Source: Proteromonas lacertae (taxonomy: Eukaryota > Sar > Bigyra > Opalinata > Proteromonadidae). From it: a DNA stretch of 30,435 nt. Position 1 is the first letter of the stretch, and each line of letters opens with the position of its first letter. Under the pieces are notes generated by a model, which was not told where the DNA came from, made no database searches, and saw nothing but the letters and a program-made list of their open reading frames with translations. A program made the translations under genes and the position numbers. The DNA is taken from positions 1-30,435 of the forward strand of contig NGBS01000365.1 of NCBI GenBank assembly GCA_002245135.1, given 5' to 3'. Positions 12,934 to 22,150 of the stretch are shown piece by piece.

Positions 12934-13623
12934 ATGAGTAATTTGAAAGATAAAGATGTATTGAATTTGATTACAAGTCTATCTAAAAAATCTTCAATAT
13001 TATGTGAAAAGATAGAAGGTAGAGAATCTTCAAAAGAGTATTTGTTTAGTTAGTATATTATAGACATAAATCACATGATAATTCTTATCATCACCATCAT
13101 CATTCTCATCATAGACATTCGCATTCTCACTCACATTCACATACTCACAAAAATCGTTCTTCTTCCTCTTCAAGTAGAAGTAGAAGTAGAAGTCGAAATA
13201 ACAGAGATAGAAATGAATTATATAATCGGTTAGTTCCAAAGAAGAGAGTAGTATCTAACATTTTGAAAGGAGTAAATAGAACAAACGAGAGAGTGAGTAT
13301 AAATCAAGAGAAAGGTTCCAAAGAGAAGTTGCTAAAATTAGAAGAGAGTTTATTAAAAGAGAAGAATAATGAAATAAAACTATCATAGTATAATAATATG
13401 AAATAATGAATATAGTGATAATAATGGTGAAGTAATAAAGAAAGAATATGCATATAAATGTAGTGAAGCAGGTTGTAATGAAGTATTTATACTCAGTACA
13501 GAGTTAAGTGATCATTTAAAGAAAGTACATAATAAGGAAATACATCCTTGGAGTAGAATAGGTAAAGTGATAATCAATACAGAAGAAGATGATAGAGATG
13601 AAAGAAATGAAGAAGAAGATTAA
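12934..13623 (+). CDS. Small His-rich, RS-rich C2H2 zinc-finger protein
   Basis: Three exons (12934-13037, 13064-13387, 13416-13623) separated by 26- and 28-nt introns give 211 aa. The order is: a short helical N-terminus (MSNLKDKDVLNLIT), a His-rich block with HHHHHSHHRH and alternating HS repeats (about 13065-13150), an SR-repeat block (SSSRSRSRSR), a basic/coiled region, one C2H2 finger (C-x4-C-x12-H-x4-H, in KCSEAGC ... DHLKKVH) and an acidic tail (TEEDDRDERNEEED). RS and C2H2 together suggest a nuclear RNA-associated or nuclear-speckle protein; His-rich stretches also target speckles or bind metals. The specific function is not recognised. It starts 50 bp after the helicase stop, on the same strand. 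Confidence 0.7.
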
Positions 13624-13697
13624 ATTATGTATTTGTTTGTTAATGTTTGTAAGTATTTTTTATATTCATAATCTCAACAAAGTAATATTAGTTAAAT

Positions 13698-15191
13698 TTA
13701 GCAATAATGACAGAATGATATTATATTTATGATAATCAACAACAATATGAAGCTTATTATACAAAATGATAATCCATTGTTTGTTTGTATATCTTTCAAA
13801 ATCTCTTCATTTTTCATTGGTTTTAATTCTTCTCCTTCATTTTCTTTATCATCATCAACATCAATGTCATAAATACTATTTATGTATTTCTTTAATAATT
13901 CTTTCGATTGTTTAGAATAATAACAACTGTAATTTAATAATTTGAAAAGAATTTCTTTTCCACAAATATCTTCTATTGTAGATATGTGTTTTATATCATC
14001 AACAAACAAACATAAACATTTTATTATTCTACCAGTTTCTATACTATTGTATTCATTTATTAATTGAAGAAATATATTTCTTTTCAATTTTCTAGATACT
14101 ATAACAATTTAATTATATAGACTTATTAATACTTTTAAAAACAATTTCACTTTCTATTACTATTAATAATCCAATTTCTTTCATTTTTATATCTTCATTA
14201 TTCAATAACATTGAAATTGTTTTCTCATTCTTCAACACTCTCAAATCTTCTTCTTCAATTCTTTCTTCTTCATTGTTATAATATTTCAAAACTGTTTCTT
14301 CTATTCTTTCATCATTTATTTCTTTACAACTCAGTCTCTTATGATTTACTTTATTCTTCATTCCTAATAAATATTCATTCATTTCCATCATTTTCAATTC
14401 ATTTAATACACTTGGTTCTATTTCTTCCATGTTTAGATTCTCAAAGTGAATTGATTTTAACAAGAGTATTTTGAATTCTTTATTCAATTCTTTCTTATCT
14501 TCTTCTTCTTTTATTTTCTTCTCTTCATTTTTATACCATTTCATTAATCTAGATAATAACCAATTCTCATCTTTAATAATCAGTTTTTCACTTTCTAATA
14601 TTGTCTCTAAACTTTCTATCTTTAATTTATACAACAATCTTTCTATTCAATAATAATATCAATATAATTCATACCATTATTCAAATATCTATATCCATTT
14701 TCTTTTATATGTTTTTCACTTATCTTTATTAATTCTCCAATCTCTTTTTTATTATATAAATCAGTTAATTTCATTATTTTCAATATCATCTCATCATTCA
14801 AATGATTCTTTATGTATTTTATACAATACATCAGTATTTCATTGTCATTGTAATAAATACTCATTAATAAGATGTTTATCACATTTTCATTATGTATTTC
14901 TATACAACCACCACTGTAATACTTCTCCATCTCTATAAATCCTTCTACACTACTTCCTTCACACAAAATTAACTCACCTTCAAATTTTTCATCTTCTAAT
15001 AACTTTCTAAATGTTTCATTTCCATTAATCAATATGAACTTCATACTATACACTGTTTCTTTGCTAATTACAACTTTCAAATCACTCAAGCCCTTTGAAA
15101 TCATCTCTTGACATAATCTAAATACCGAGTAGTAATAAATTTTATATAAATTATACCCAATATCACAAATAGAACTCTTTATTACCTTCAT
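13698..15191 (-). CDS. BTB/POZ domain protein with hydrophobic C-terminus
   Basis: Exons 15191-15157, 15117-14675, 14642-14123 and 14091-13698 join in phase (introns 39, 32 and 31 nt) to 463 aa. The start gives a 12-residue first exon (MKVIKSSICDIG) homologous to those of the two other full-length BTB genes here, each with a phase-2 intron after a Gly codon. The BTB domain covers about residues 20-115 (LSDLKVVIS ... GNETFRKLLEDEKF ... MEKYYSGG). A long acidic helical region follows, BACK-like in position, then the family-specific block CLCLFVDD...ICGKEILF. Instead of the Ig-like and SPRY domains of its paralogs it ends in about 25 mostly hydrophobic residues (LSFCIISFILLLIIIN...), possibly a tail anchor or a truncation scar. 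BTB proteins are often substrate adaptors of CUL3 ligases; that role is inferred. Confidence 0.75.
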
Positions 15192-15811
15192 CTGCAAATT
15201 GAAAATTGAATGTCAATTTATGTCAATTACATAAAATTTACTTAGTTGTTTTTATTTGTAATGATTATCTTATTTTATATATCTTGATTTATGTAATACA
15301 TATGAAGGTGATATTTTAAGGGGGTTTCATACTCATCATATCGAGAGGTCATGCAAAATTAGAAATTATTAGAATTTCAAAAATATATGCGTTACATATT
15401 TACAAACAATAATTCAAGCCTAATTTATTCATTTCATTTATTTTGTTTGTTATGAATTGAATAAAGCAATTCACGATGATAATACATTGTTATAGTTAGA
15501 CAATAAAGCAATAGATCATTCTAACAATCTAAATATGTTGTTTATATATTGAATGGAATTTATAAATTTAAACAAGCAATTATTGAAGAGTGACTACTAA
15601 AAATCTCTTCAATTCTGCAATCCTTACTAAAAAAGAGAAAAATCAAAATAGAATATCAAGCCAAGTAGTTTGATTCCTCAAAAAATTTTGAGCTTAGATT
15701 ATTATTTTTTAGAGATATATATCAGTATTTGAAGTGTTAGTTGAGCCGAAAATCTAAATGCTTGTATTAATTATAAATGTATGCCAATTACTTTTAGGTA
15801 TTTAGGTTATA
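15192..15811. other. Divergent intergenic region between BTB gene and pseudokinase
   Basis: This AT-rich spacer of about 620 bp holds the inverted copy of the helicase 5' end (15314-15429). Upstream exons of the pseudokinase may lie in its right half (15700-15811), but I could not define them. No RNA gene or other protein similarity was seen. Confidence 0.5.
15314..15429 (-). repeat. 116-bp inverted repeat, copy B (displaced helicase 5' end)
   Basis: Read on the minus strand, this reproduces 77 nt of helicase upstream sequence followed by the first helicase exon with the same ATG (M-T-S-R-Y-D-E-Y-E-T-P-L-K). No splice donor follows, and the frame stays open only about 11 more codons. It lies 123 bp upstream of the BTB start at 15191, in the same orientation, so it could supply a promoter and a 24-codon upstream ORF to that gene. 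The copy has about seven substitutions, one of which is a Thr to Pro change. Confidence 0.85.
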
Positions 15812-17012
15812 GTGTCAATAATATCTCTTTCAGTAATTTGTAGTTCATATCTAGAAAAAATATTAAGAAAATTTTGTGATCTATCTAAACTAAAAACATT
15901 GACTCACGAAAATATAATAAATGTTGATGTTAATAAGTGTGATGATAAATTAACTTTATCTGAAAAGCTGAAGAAAGGAGAAATATTTTCAATTGCTGTA
16001 TATATTTATGATAATGTAATGTTTGTATAGGATATAGTTATTTTAGCAAAAGGGTTAGTAGCTGGATTAAGATATCTTCATAACAAAGGAATAATTCATG
16101 GATGTTTAAATCCTGAAAACATAATAGTATATGATGAAAAGACATTAAAAATAAAGATTTCCAAAGAAATAATATGTAATAAAAATGAAAAGAATTATTT
16201 AGCTCCAGAGTTAGATAGTTATGGAAGAAGCTATGAAGGTGATATTTATGCTTTAGGATGTATATTATACAAAATATATACTAAAGAAGAATCATTTGAT
16301 AATGTAAAAGAAATAGAAAAAAGAAAGAAAATAAATAATTATTATAAAGAAATATTTGAAATAGATAATTTAGATAGAAATAAAGGTATAGAACATTTAA
16401 TTTGTACAATGTTGGATGATAATTTTAAGAGAAGATATGATATGGATATTATAGTAGATATTATTACAACCACTGAAATATATATAAAAGAGTCATGTTT
16501 TCGAGTTCGAAACACATTGGATATTTATTACTTATGTTGACGTCCCTGCTCATCCTGAAGTTAAATCATTATGTTATGGACATGAAGATAAAGATAATAA
16601 GTTAGTGTCAGTGAATATAAAGCCAAAAATTTTGAATTGTAGATATATGATAAGGGTAAAAGATGTTAATGTAGAAAGTAAATATTTTCAAGATTATGGA
16701 GAAGGAGATTGGTGGTGGGATAAGAAAGAAGGATATAGATATGTTTCTGTTTATCAAAGAGATGGATATACATCAAGTTTTGTATTTAGAATATGTGTTC
16801 CAATTAGAAATGAATATAAAAATATAATTAAGATTCTGTATTACTCTCGCAAGAGTGAAGAAAGCCAATTGTTATCTATAAATTTAGATCCAGATTTATA
16901 CTCTAAATATAAAAATTTTAAAGATCAAAATTTAGATACTCTAAAGAATGTTGATGAAAATTATTATAATATAATCTGTGAATATGGTTGGTGGTTAAAA
17001 TTTAAACAATAA
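15812..17012 (+). CDS. Divergent pseudokinase with C-terminal domain of unknown type
   Basis: Exons about 15812-15997, 16031-16453 and 16491-17012 join in phase through introns of 33 and 37 nt, giving about 376 aa; the second intron is less certain. Kinase landmarks: a helix-C/beta-4 stretch (LEKILRKF ... LTHENIINV), GLRYLHNKGIIHGCLNPENI, YLAPEL and GDIYALGCILYKIY. The catalytic HRD is HGC and no DFG is present (KIKISKEI at that place), so it should be catalytically dead. The Gly-rich loop and beta-3 Lys are not seen; they may lie in an upstream exon or be lost, and 15812 is only where the open frame begins (no ATG there). The last ~170 residues (GDWWWDKKEGYRYVSVYQ ... EYGWWLKFKQ) are Trp/Tyr-rich and unrecognised. 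It may serve as a scaffold or be a decaying paralog. Confidence 0.6.
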
Positions 17013-17170
17013 TGGTTAAACAGTTTCATTTAAATAATCTGTTATTTCTGTTTATGTTTTATCACCAAACAAAAATAAAAATAAATACAAAAACTATTTC
17101 TTTTAATCCTTCATTGATTATCTGTATAGCAATGATTTTAACCTGTAAAAAAGAAATGGAGGTGATTTCT

Positions 17171-17661
17171 TTATTGGCAAGAGAGTATCAATTGCAGTTC
17201 ACTATCACAGTTATCATTTAATGTTTTTATTAATGTTTTCTCACATAAATCATACATTAAAATTGATCCTTTCATTGCTTGAAAATACATTGATATACCA
17301 CACCATTCAAGATACTTTATATCATTTGTAAGTTTATTCAACAATATGCAATGACTTTGGAGTTTTCGATAATCTTTCATAAATAAAAACACATCACAAA
17401 ATTGTATTTGAATATTTACTAGACTATCACTATTCACAATAGAATTCAATGCTTCTAGTTCTAGCTCATAATGGTTTTTGTTACGCAGTATTGGCTTTAT
17501 AATGCTGTGTATACTAGAATATACAATTAGTTGTTGCACTAACTTTAATACATCTTCTCTTTCACCATTACGAAATAATGCATAAGTTTTCAACGCCTAG
17601 ATTTAAATATACTACAACAGCTCTTTCATACTAATTTCCTCATATTTATATAAAAATTCAT
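17171..17661 (-). CDS. Small helical protein, possible TPR or NatB-auxiliary-like fragment
   Basis: Exons 17661-17632 and 17596-17171 join in phase 0 across a 35-nt intron to 151 aa. The start is the ATG giving MNFYINMRKL, which splices to ALKTYALFRNGEREDVLKLV. That helical repeat pattern (A-L-x-x-x-A-L-x-x-x-G-x-x-x-x-x-L-x-L) is like TPR proteins, and resembles the N-terminal repeats of the NatB auxiliary subunit (NAA25/MDM20). Such subunits are far longer, so this would be an N-terminal fragment. The gene converges with the pseudokinase, with 158 bp between stops. Function is not assigned. Confidence 0.4.
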
Positions 17662-18180
17662 GCATTTAATTTATTTATATCACAATCACTGTTATTTATC
17701 TTTCATTCATCTTTTAAATCAAGAAAATTCTTTTCTATTTTGACAATGTCATTTACATGTATCATTTACATTTTCATTCTTTTCAAACTCATTTCATCAT
17801 TATTTCTAATTCAAATACATTTTTAATATAATCACATTTATATCTACATATTAATAGGTAATATAAGAAAATTGATGATTGTTTAGCAAATGTTGCAATT
17901 TGTGTATAAATGTAATTATAAAAATGCTGAATCTTAGTGAAGAAACTATAATTGAATAATAAATCACAGTATTAGATGATAGAAATGAAATACAAAATAA
18001 TACATACAAATACATAGTAATACTGTATTTTAATTTGATTAAAAGAAATGAATGAAATGAAAGAGGATATAAAGCAGAAACAACCGAATTTGGATGTATT
18101 TAATATATTGTATATGTAATGAAAATAGATAACAAAAGAAGTGACATTGATCAAATGTAAGAGCATTTATGAAAGGGAAT
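17662..18180. other. Intergenic region with degenerate coding-like stretch before the truncated BTB copy
   Basis: From about 17921 the plus strand reads MLNLSEETIIE, two stops, then an open stretch (VLDDRNEIQNNTYKYIV) and, in another frame, MNEMKEDIKQKQPNLDVF. These look protein-like but broken, and match nothing I recognise. They abut the exact point (18180/18181) where homology to the downstream BTB gene begins, so the BTB copy appears joined to a relic of a different gene. The rest is AT-rich with no feature. Confidence 0.35.
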
Positions 18181-19564
18181 TGAAAGAAATGAAAATAGAA
18201 TTAAAGAAAAATGAATGTAACAATCATATAGAATTATATTTAATAAAAGATGAGAGAATTCAAAATGTAATAATCAACAAATACAATGAAGATAATAAAG
18301 AAGAAGACTTTAATGAAGAAGAAAGAGGAATATTGGATAAAATGGAAGAAGAAGAATTGAATGATGAAATAATGTGTATACTAGAAATGAATAATATAAA
18401 AATGATGGAAATAGTATTGATGATAATTAAATATAAAAATATGAAAATTGAAAGTATAAATACTAAAAATATAATTAAATAGAATATATCTCAAATATCG
18501 AAAAGAGAAGTATATTGGAAAGATTATGTATGGAATATAATGAGAATAAAAGAAATCGAACAATGAGATGTTTATGTTTATTTGTTGATGATAAAGAGAA
18601 TATTTCAATAATAGAAGAAATATGTGGAAAAGAAATTCTTTTTAGAATATTGAATGAAGAATCTTACTTAGACTCTGATGGCAAAGACAGTTTAATTGAT
18701 TATATCCAAAACAAGAGATTGAATTTCGAAGAAGAAGAAGAAATGATTGTAATAATGAAAGATAAAGAATTATTGGAAGAATTAAAAACAAAAGAAATCA
18801 CATCATTTTCATATCCTCAATCAGAATATTTATTTATATTAAATGAAGAAATAATTATAATCCCATCAGTTGATGGAGATGTAATTGAATTTTCAATAAA
18901 TCCACCATTACCTAATGGAATAAAGATAGATATAGACAATGGAATAATTTATGGAAAAGTAGAAGAAGAATATGAAAAGAGAGAATATGAAATAAGTTGT
19001 AAGAATATTGTAAATGAAAAGAAATTCAAAATGTCATTAGAATATGTGATAGGAAAATTCACAGAATTAAATAAAAGTGGAGGAATAGAAATCTTAAATA
19101 ATGGAAAGATAATAAGTAATACAAATGGTTTTTATAATCATTGTTATTTAAATTTGAAAATGGAAAATGGAGTTTATCATATCAAATATAAATTTCATCA
19201 AAATGGAAGTGAATATGATGATATTATTTTAGGATTATCAACTAATAATACATATTCTGGTGATAGCATACATAATGAATCAACAACATGTAATTATGTT
19301 GCATTTGAAGATAAAAGTCAAGATATTACTGATTATTGTCATATTGGAAGAGTTGTAAATTCAAATCCAAATTTCAATAATCATGGAAATGATTCAATTT
19401 ATGAAGTGATTGTTGATATGAATAAAAGAGAATTTTGGATTAGTCATAATAATTCATCTCCTGTTTTACTTGTTAAAGATTTACCTTCACCATTATATCC
19501 TTATGTTGAAATGTATTATTCAGAAAATTCAATTGAATTATTATCTATTTCAAATCAAAATTAA
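18181..19564 (+). repeat. Segmental duplicate of 22891-24271 (offset 4710 bp)
   Basis: Positions n and n+4710 match from 18181 to about the He_PIG region; the 507 nt 18346-18852 (23056-23562) are identical by eye, including the 29-nt intron. Identity falls sharply at 18853 in the He_PIG domain, then rises to roughly 90% over the SPRY domain. The right end is near the stop codons; the flanks are unrelated. Confidence 0.9.
18189..19564 (+). CDS. 5'-truncated BTB-family paralog: helical region, Ig-like (He_PIG) and SPRY domains
   Basis: Exons 18189-18453 and 18483-19564 join across a 29-nt intron to 448 aa (first in-frame ATG used; no homologous BTB exon is found upstream). Domain order: acidic helical region (BACK position), CLCLFVDD ... 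ICGKEILF block, a putative Ig-like He_PIG domain (signature NPPLPNGIKIDIDNGIIYGK) and a C-terminal SPRY/B30.2-like domain ending PSPLYPYVEMYY. The paralog at 22151-24271 has everything here plus the BTB domain. Homology between the two begins at 18181, inside the helical region, so this copy lost its BTB half through a rearrangement rather than point decay. Without BTB it could not bind CUL3 in the usual way, but its SPRY and Ig-like domains are intact. Whether it is transcribed is unknown. Confidence 0.7.
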
Positions 19565-20338
19565 ATACTGATTGTTTTTTTAAATATATTATTTTCGTTT
19601 TATTTTTGATGTAAAAGAATAATATCCAAAGTGTTAGTATATTTCCTATATATAACATATACGCTATTTAACTATATAACTATTTTAATAAACACATAAT
19701 TACACGAAAATACTCACAATTATAAATATAAAACAATTTCATCCTATCCAAAAAACCTGTATACTTTGCTTAATTGTTTTTCTGCCTAATGTTGTAAAGG
19801 AATATATTAATGATTTTAAGGTTTTAGTTGGTGAGTAGATGTATTTAAAATTACACTCAAACTTGTATTACATTTTTAGAAGCTTATAATAAGAAACAAT
19901 CATAAATATTTTTATATGTTACTAATTATGAATACAAGTATTAATATATATAATAATATTCAATATATAAATAATTACCAAAATCAGGTAATTTTAAAAC
20001 TAATTATGTATTTGTAAAGTAGATTGTATAATAATACACTCATTGACAAATTTTTATTTTCTAATTCTTATAGTGATTATTTACATAAAATATTACATTA
20101 AAATAATTGAGAGGTTGTGAATTGTTCAAAAATAGTAATATATGTGTTACATGGAATGATTTGATTAATTTAGAGGATTAGATAGAAATATATCCAATAT
20201 CTAAGTAATTGTCTATTTGTTAGTTTAAATGAAGTATTACTTCGCTGTGAGATATATAAATGTAAAAACAAACAAAAATATAACTACTAAATAAAATAAT
20301 ATAAAAAGACTTTTATGTATGTATATTTTATTACTTTT
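19565..20338. other. Intergenic region, mostly featureless
   Basis: This 774-bp AT-rich spacer lies between the 3' ends of two convergent genes. The only hint of coding is a stretch at 19791-19890 (VVKEYINDFKVLVGE, a stop, then MYLKLHSNLYYIF) that vaguely resembles the start of a BTB domain. I do not annotate it as a gene. No RNA genes or repeats were recognised. Confidence 0.4.
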
Positions 20339-22024
20339 CTATACACTCAACTGACAAATAACACTCGAACTAATCTGTTTAAATATCCAACTATCACCAA
20401 CACATTTCTTTAGTGTTACACAAGTACTACTACTTGAATTCTCTTTCAAATTTACTTCAAATGTAATTCCCATCTTATCACAAATCAATTTATCACTTGT
20501 TTCACATTGTAGATTTATACTCAACTCTTTTATTATCTTTCTACATATTATACTCACTTCACTCAAAGATTTCTTCACACTTACTGTCATCTCATTCAAT
20601 TCTACTATTCTTCTTCCATTTCGAGTTCCAGGTCGACTATTTGATGTTATTGGAGGTTTGGGAGAGCTTGATCTGGGTGAACTACTCAAATTAATTCCAT
20701 TTACACCAACTGCTCTTGGACTACTCACTTTCTTATTATTACTACTGCTATTTACATTCATTCTGGCTGATTGAGCATAAGGTGATACATATCTTTCACC
20801 ATAATTAGGAGTATTAATTCGATCTCTTGCAGATATTGCTCCTTCTCGACTATTCATTTGTATTGTTCCTCTTGCTTGGGATTGTGGTTGTTGAGATGAT
20901 TGTGGAGGTGGTCGAGGTACTAAAAATGCATTTGTTGGAATTATTGGATTTAATCTTGGACTATATTCCATTGAAGAAACTGGTCTTTGCTTTATTGGGA
21001 TTGATGGAATTATTGGTCGATGTGGTTGTATTGGTTGTTTTGATTGTTGTTGTTGTTGTTGTTGTCCTGTTGTTCCTCTTGGAGATGATTGTTTAACTGA
21101 TGGTAAATCATTTTCATTATTAGTAGTTGAAGTATTATCTGTTGTTTTACTTGTTGATATTGATGTGGAAGGTCTTTGTTCATTATTATTATTATCATTA
21201 GTTGCATTAATTACTATTAAGTTTTCTACTTCATTATTATTACTATTATCTTTGGTATTTGTATTATTATTATTATTTCTATAAAACAGTTTATTATTCT
21301 TCAAATCTTGTATTTGTAATGGTTCTAAGGTTATTGCTTCATTCGCTTTGTTAGTCTCTGCAATTGTTGTTGTTGTTGTATTATTCTCATTTTCATTCTT
21401 TGGCTTTTCTTTATGAATAACATATGGACTAGATTTAGCTACTCCTAATTGTTTTCGATTAGCTGGAAGTCCTTCACGATGAATTTTCTTCTTTAATAAG
21501 TAATAAGTGGCTGTATATTCATTATGTAAATTCTTTTCGATTGATTCAATTGCTTTGTTTTTATCTAAGTCTAAATCTACAAGCCAATTTATTATATTTT
21601 CATCAATTATTTCATGATGAATACAATCTTCAGGATATTGAGGTATATACGACAATACTTGAGTATACCATTTATGTTTACGAATATCATTCATTGTATA
21701 TCGCTTGTTTGGATCAGTCTCTAAAATTTTATGTAATAAATCTTTCACTTCATGAGATAAATAATTGGGAGTTTGATATTGTCCACTTAATATCTTTCTA
21801 TATAAAACTGCAGTATTATCATCTTCAAATGGTAAATATCCACAAACCATTGCAAATAATACAACTCCTAAACTCCAAATATCCACACAAGAGCCACTAT
21901 ATTTCTTACCAGCTATCATCTCAGGAGCAGCATAACAAGGTGAACCACAGGCTGTTTTTAACAAAATATCACCTTCATATGTATTACTCATTACAACTAA
22001 AAAAGCACAAAGTAATATGCTCAT
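20339..22024 (-). CDS. N-lobe-less SNF1/AMPK-family kinase with UBA-like and KA1-like regions
   Basis: A single open frame of 561 aa from an ATG at 22024. It enters the kinase domain only at the activation segment (SNTYEGDILLKTACGSPCYAAPEM), then continues through DIWSLGVVLFAMVCGYLPF to DPNKRYTMNDIRKHKW. A UBA-like helical segment follows (IINWLVDLDLDKNKAIESIE), then a long Asn/Ser/Pro/Gln-rich linker, and at the C-terminus a KA1-like domain (about the last 90 residues, ending QISSSVICQLSV). The combination is typical of SNF1/AMPK/BRSK/MARK-type kinases. The Gly-rich loop, catalytic Lys, HRD and DFG are absent, and only 126 bp separate this start from the divergent BTB gene, with no kinase sequence there. 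It is therefore truncated by rearrangement and cannot be an active kinase unless spliced to a distant exon. It might act as a dominant-interfering fragment or be a pseudogene. Confidence 0.75.
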   Translation of the reverse strand: MSILLCAFLVVMSNTYEGDILLKTACGSPCYAAPEMIAGKKYSGSCVDIWSLGVVLFAMVCGYLPFEDDNTAVLYRKILSGQYQTPNYLSHEVKDLLHKILETDPNKRYTMNDIRKHKWYTQVLSYIPQYPEDCIHHEIIDENIINWLVDLDLDKNKAIESIEKNLHNEYTATYYLLKKKIHREGLPANRKQLGVAKSSPYVIHKEKPKNENENNTTTTTIAETNKANEAITLEPLQIQDLKNNKLFYRNNNNNTNTKDNSNNNEVENLIVINATNDNNNNEQRPSTSISTSKTTDNTSTTNNENDLPSVKQSSPRGTTGQQQQQQQSKQPIQPHRPIIPSIPIKQRPVSSMEYSPRLNPIIPTNAFLVPRPPPQSSQQPQSQARGTIQMNSREGAISARDRINTPNYGERYVSPYAQSARMNVNSSSNNKKVSSPRAVGVNGINLSSSPRSSSPKPPITSNSRPGTRNGRRIVELNEMTVSVKKSLSEVSIICRKIIKELSINLQCETSDKLICDKMGITFEVNLKENSSSSTCVTLKKCVGDSWIFKQISSSVICQLSV

Positions 22025-22150
22025 ATATATCTAAGCTAATATCTTCTGTAATATTGATATATAGAATGTTTTTCACATTTTAATTTTTGGGTTATTCAAA
22101 ATTTTGATAAAAATCAAATTTCGTTATTTTTGTTATATATTTACATAAAG

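Noticed and set aside
13030-13239. Minus-strand open frame
   Set aside because: It is antisense to the His/RS-rich exon of the plus-strand zinc-finger gene, and its composition simply mirrors that repeat.
9744-15429. The inverted repeats as terminal repeats of a transposon carrying the helicase and BTB genes
   Set aside because: The repeat contains the helicase's own first coding exon, no transposase lies between the copies, and I saw no target-site duplication.
16016-16030. A 15-nt intron of the kind known from Stentor
   Set aside because: A 33-nt intron (15998-16030) with GTATAT at its start fits the local size range and gives a better kinase sequence.
17012-17221. Small plus-strand open frame after the pseudokinase
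   Set aside because: It begins at the pseudokinase stop, has no homology or domain features, and overlaps the end of the minus-strand gene at 17171.
20827-21207. Valine/leucine-rich and Gln/Asn-rich open frames inside the kinase gene
   Set aside because: They are other-frame readings of the kinase's low-complexity Gln/Asn/Thr linker.
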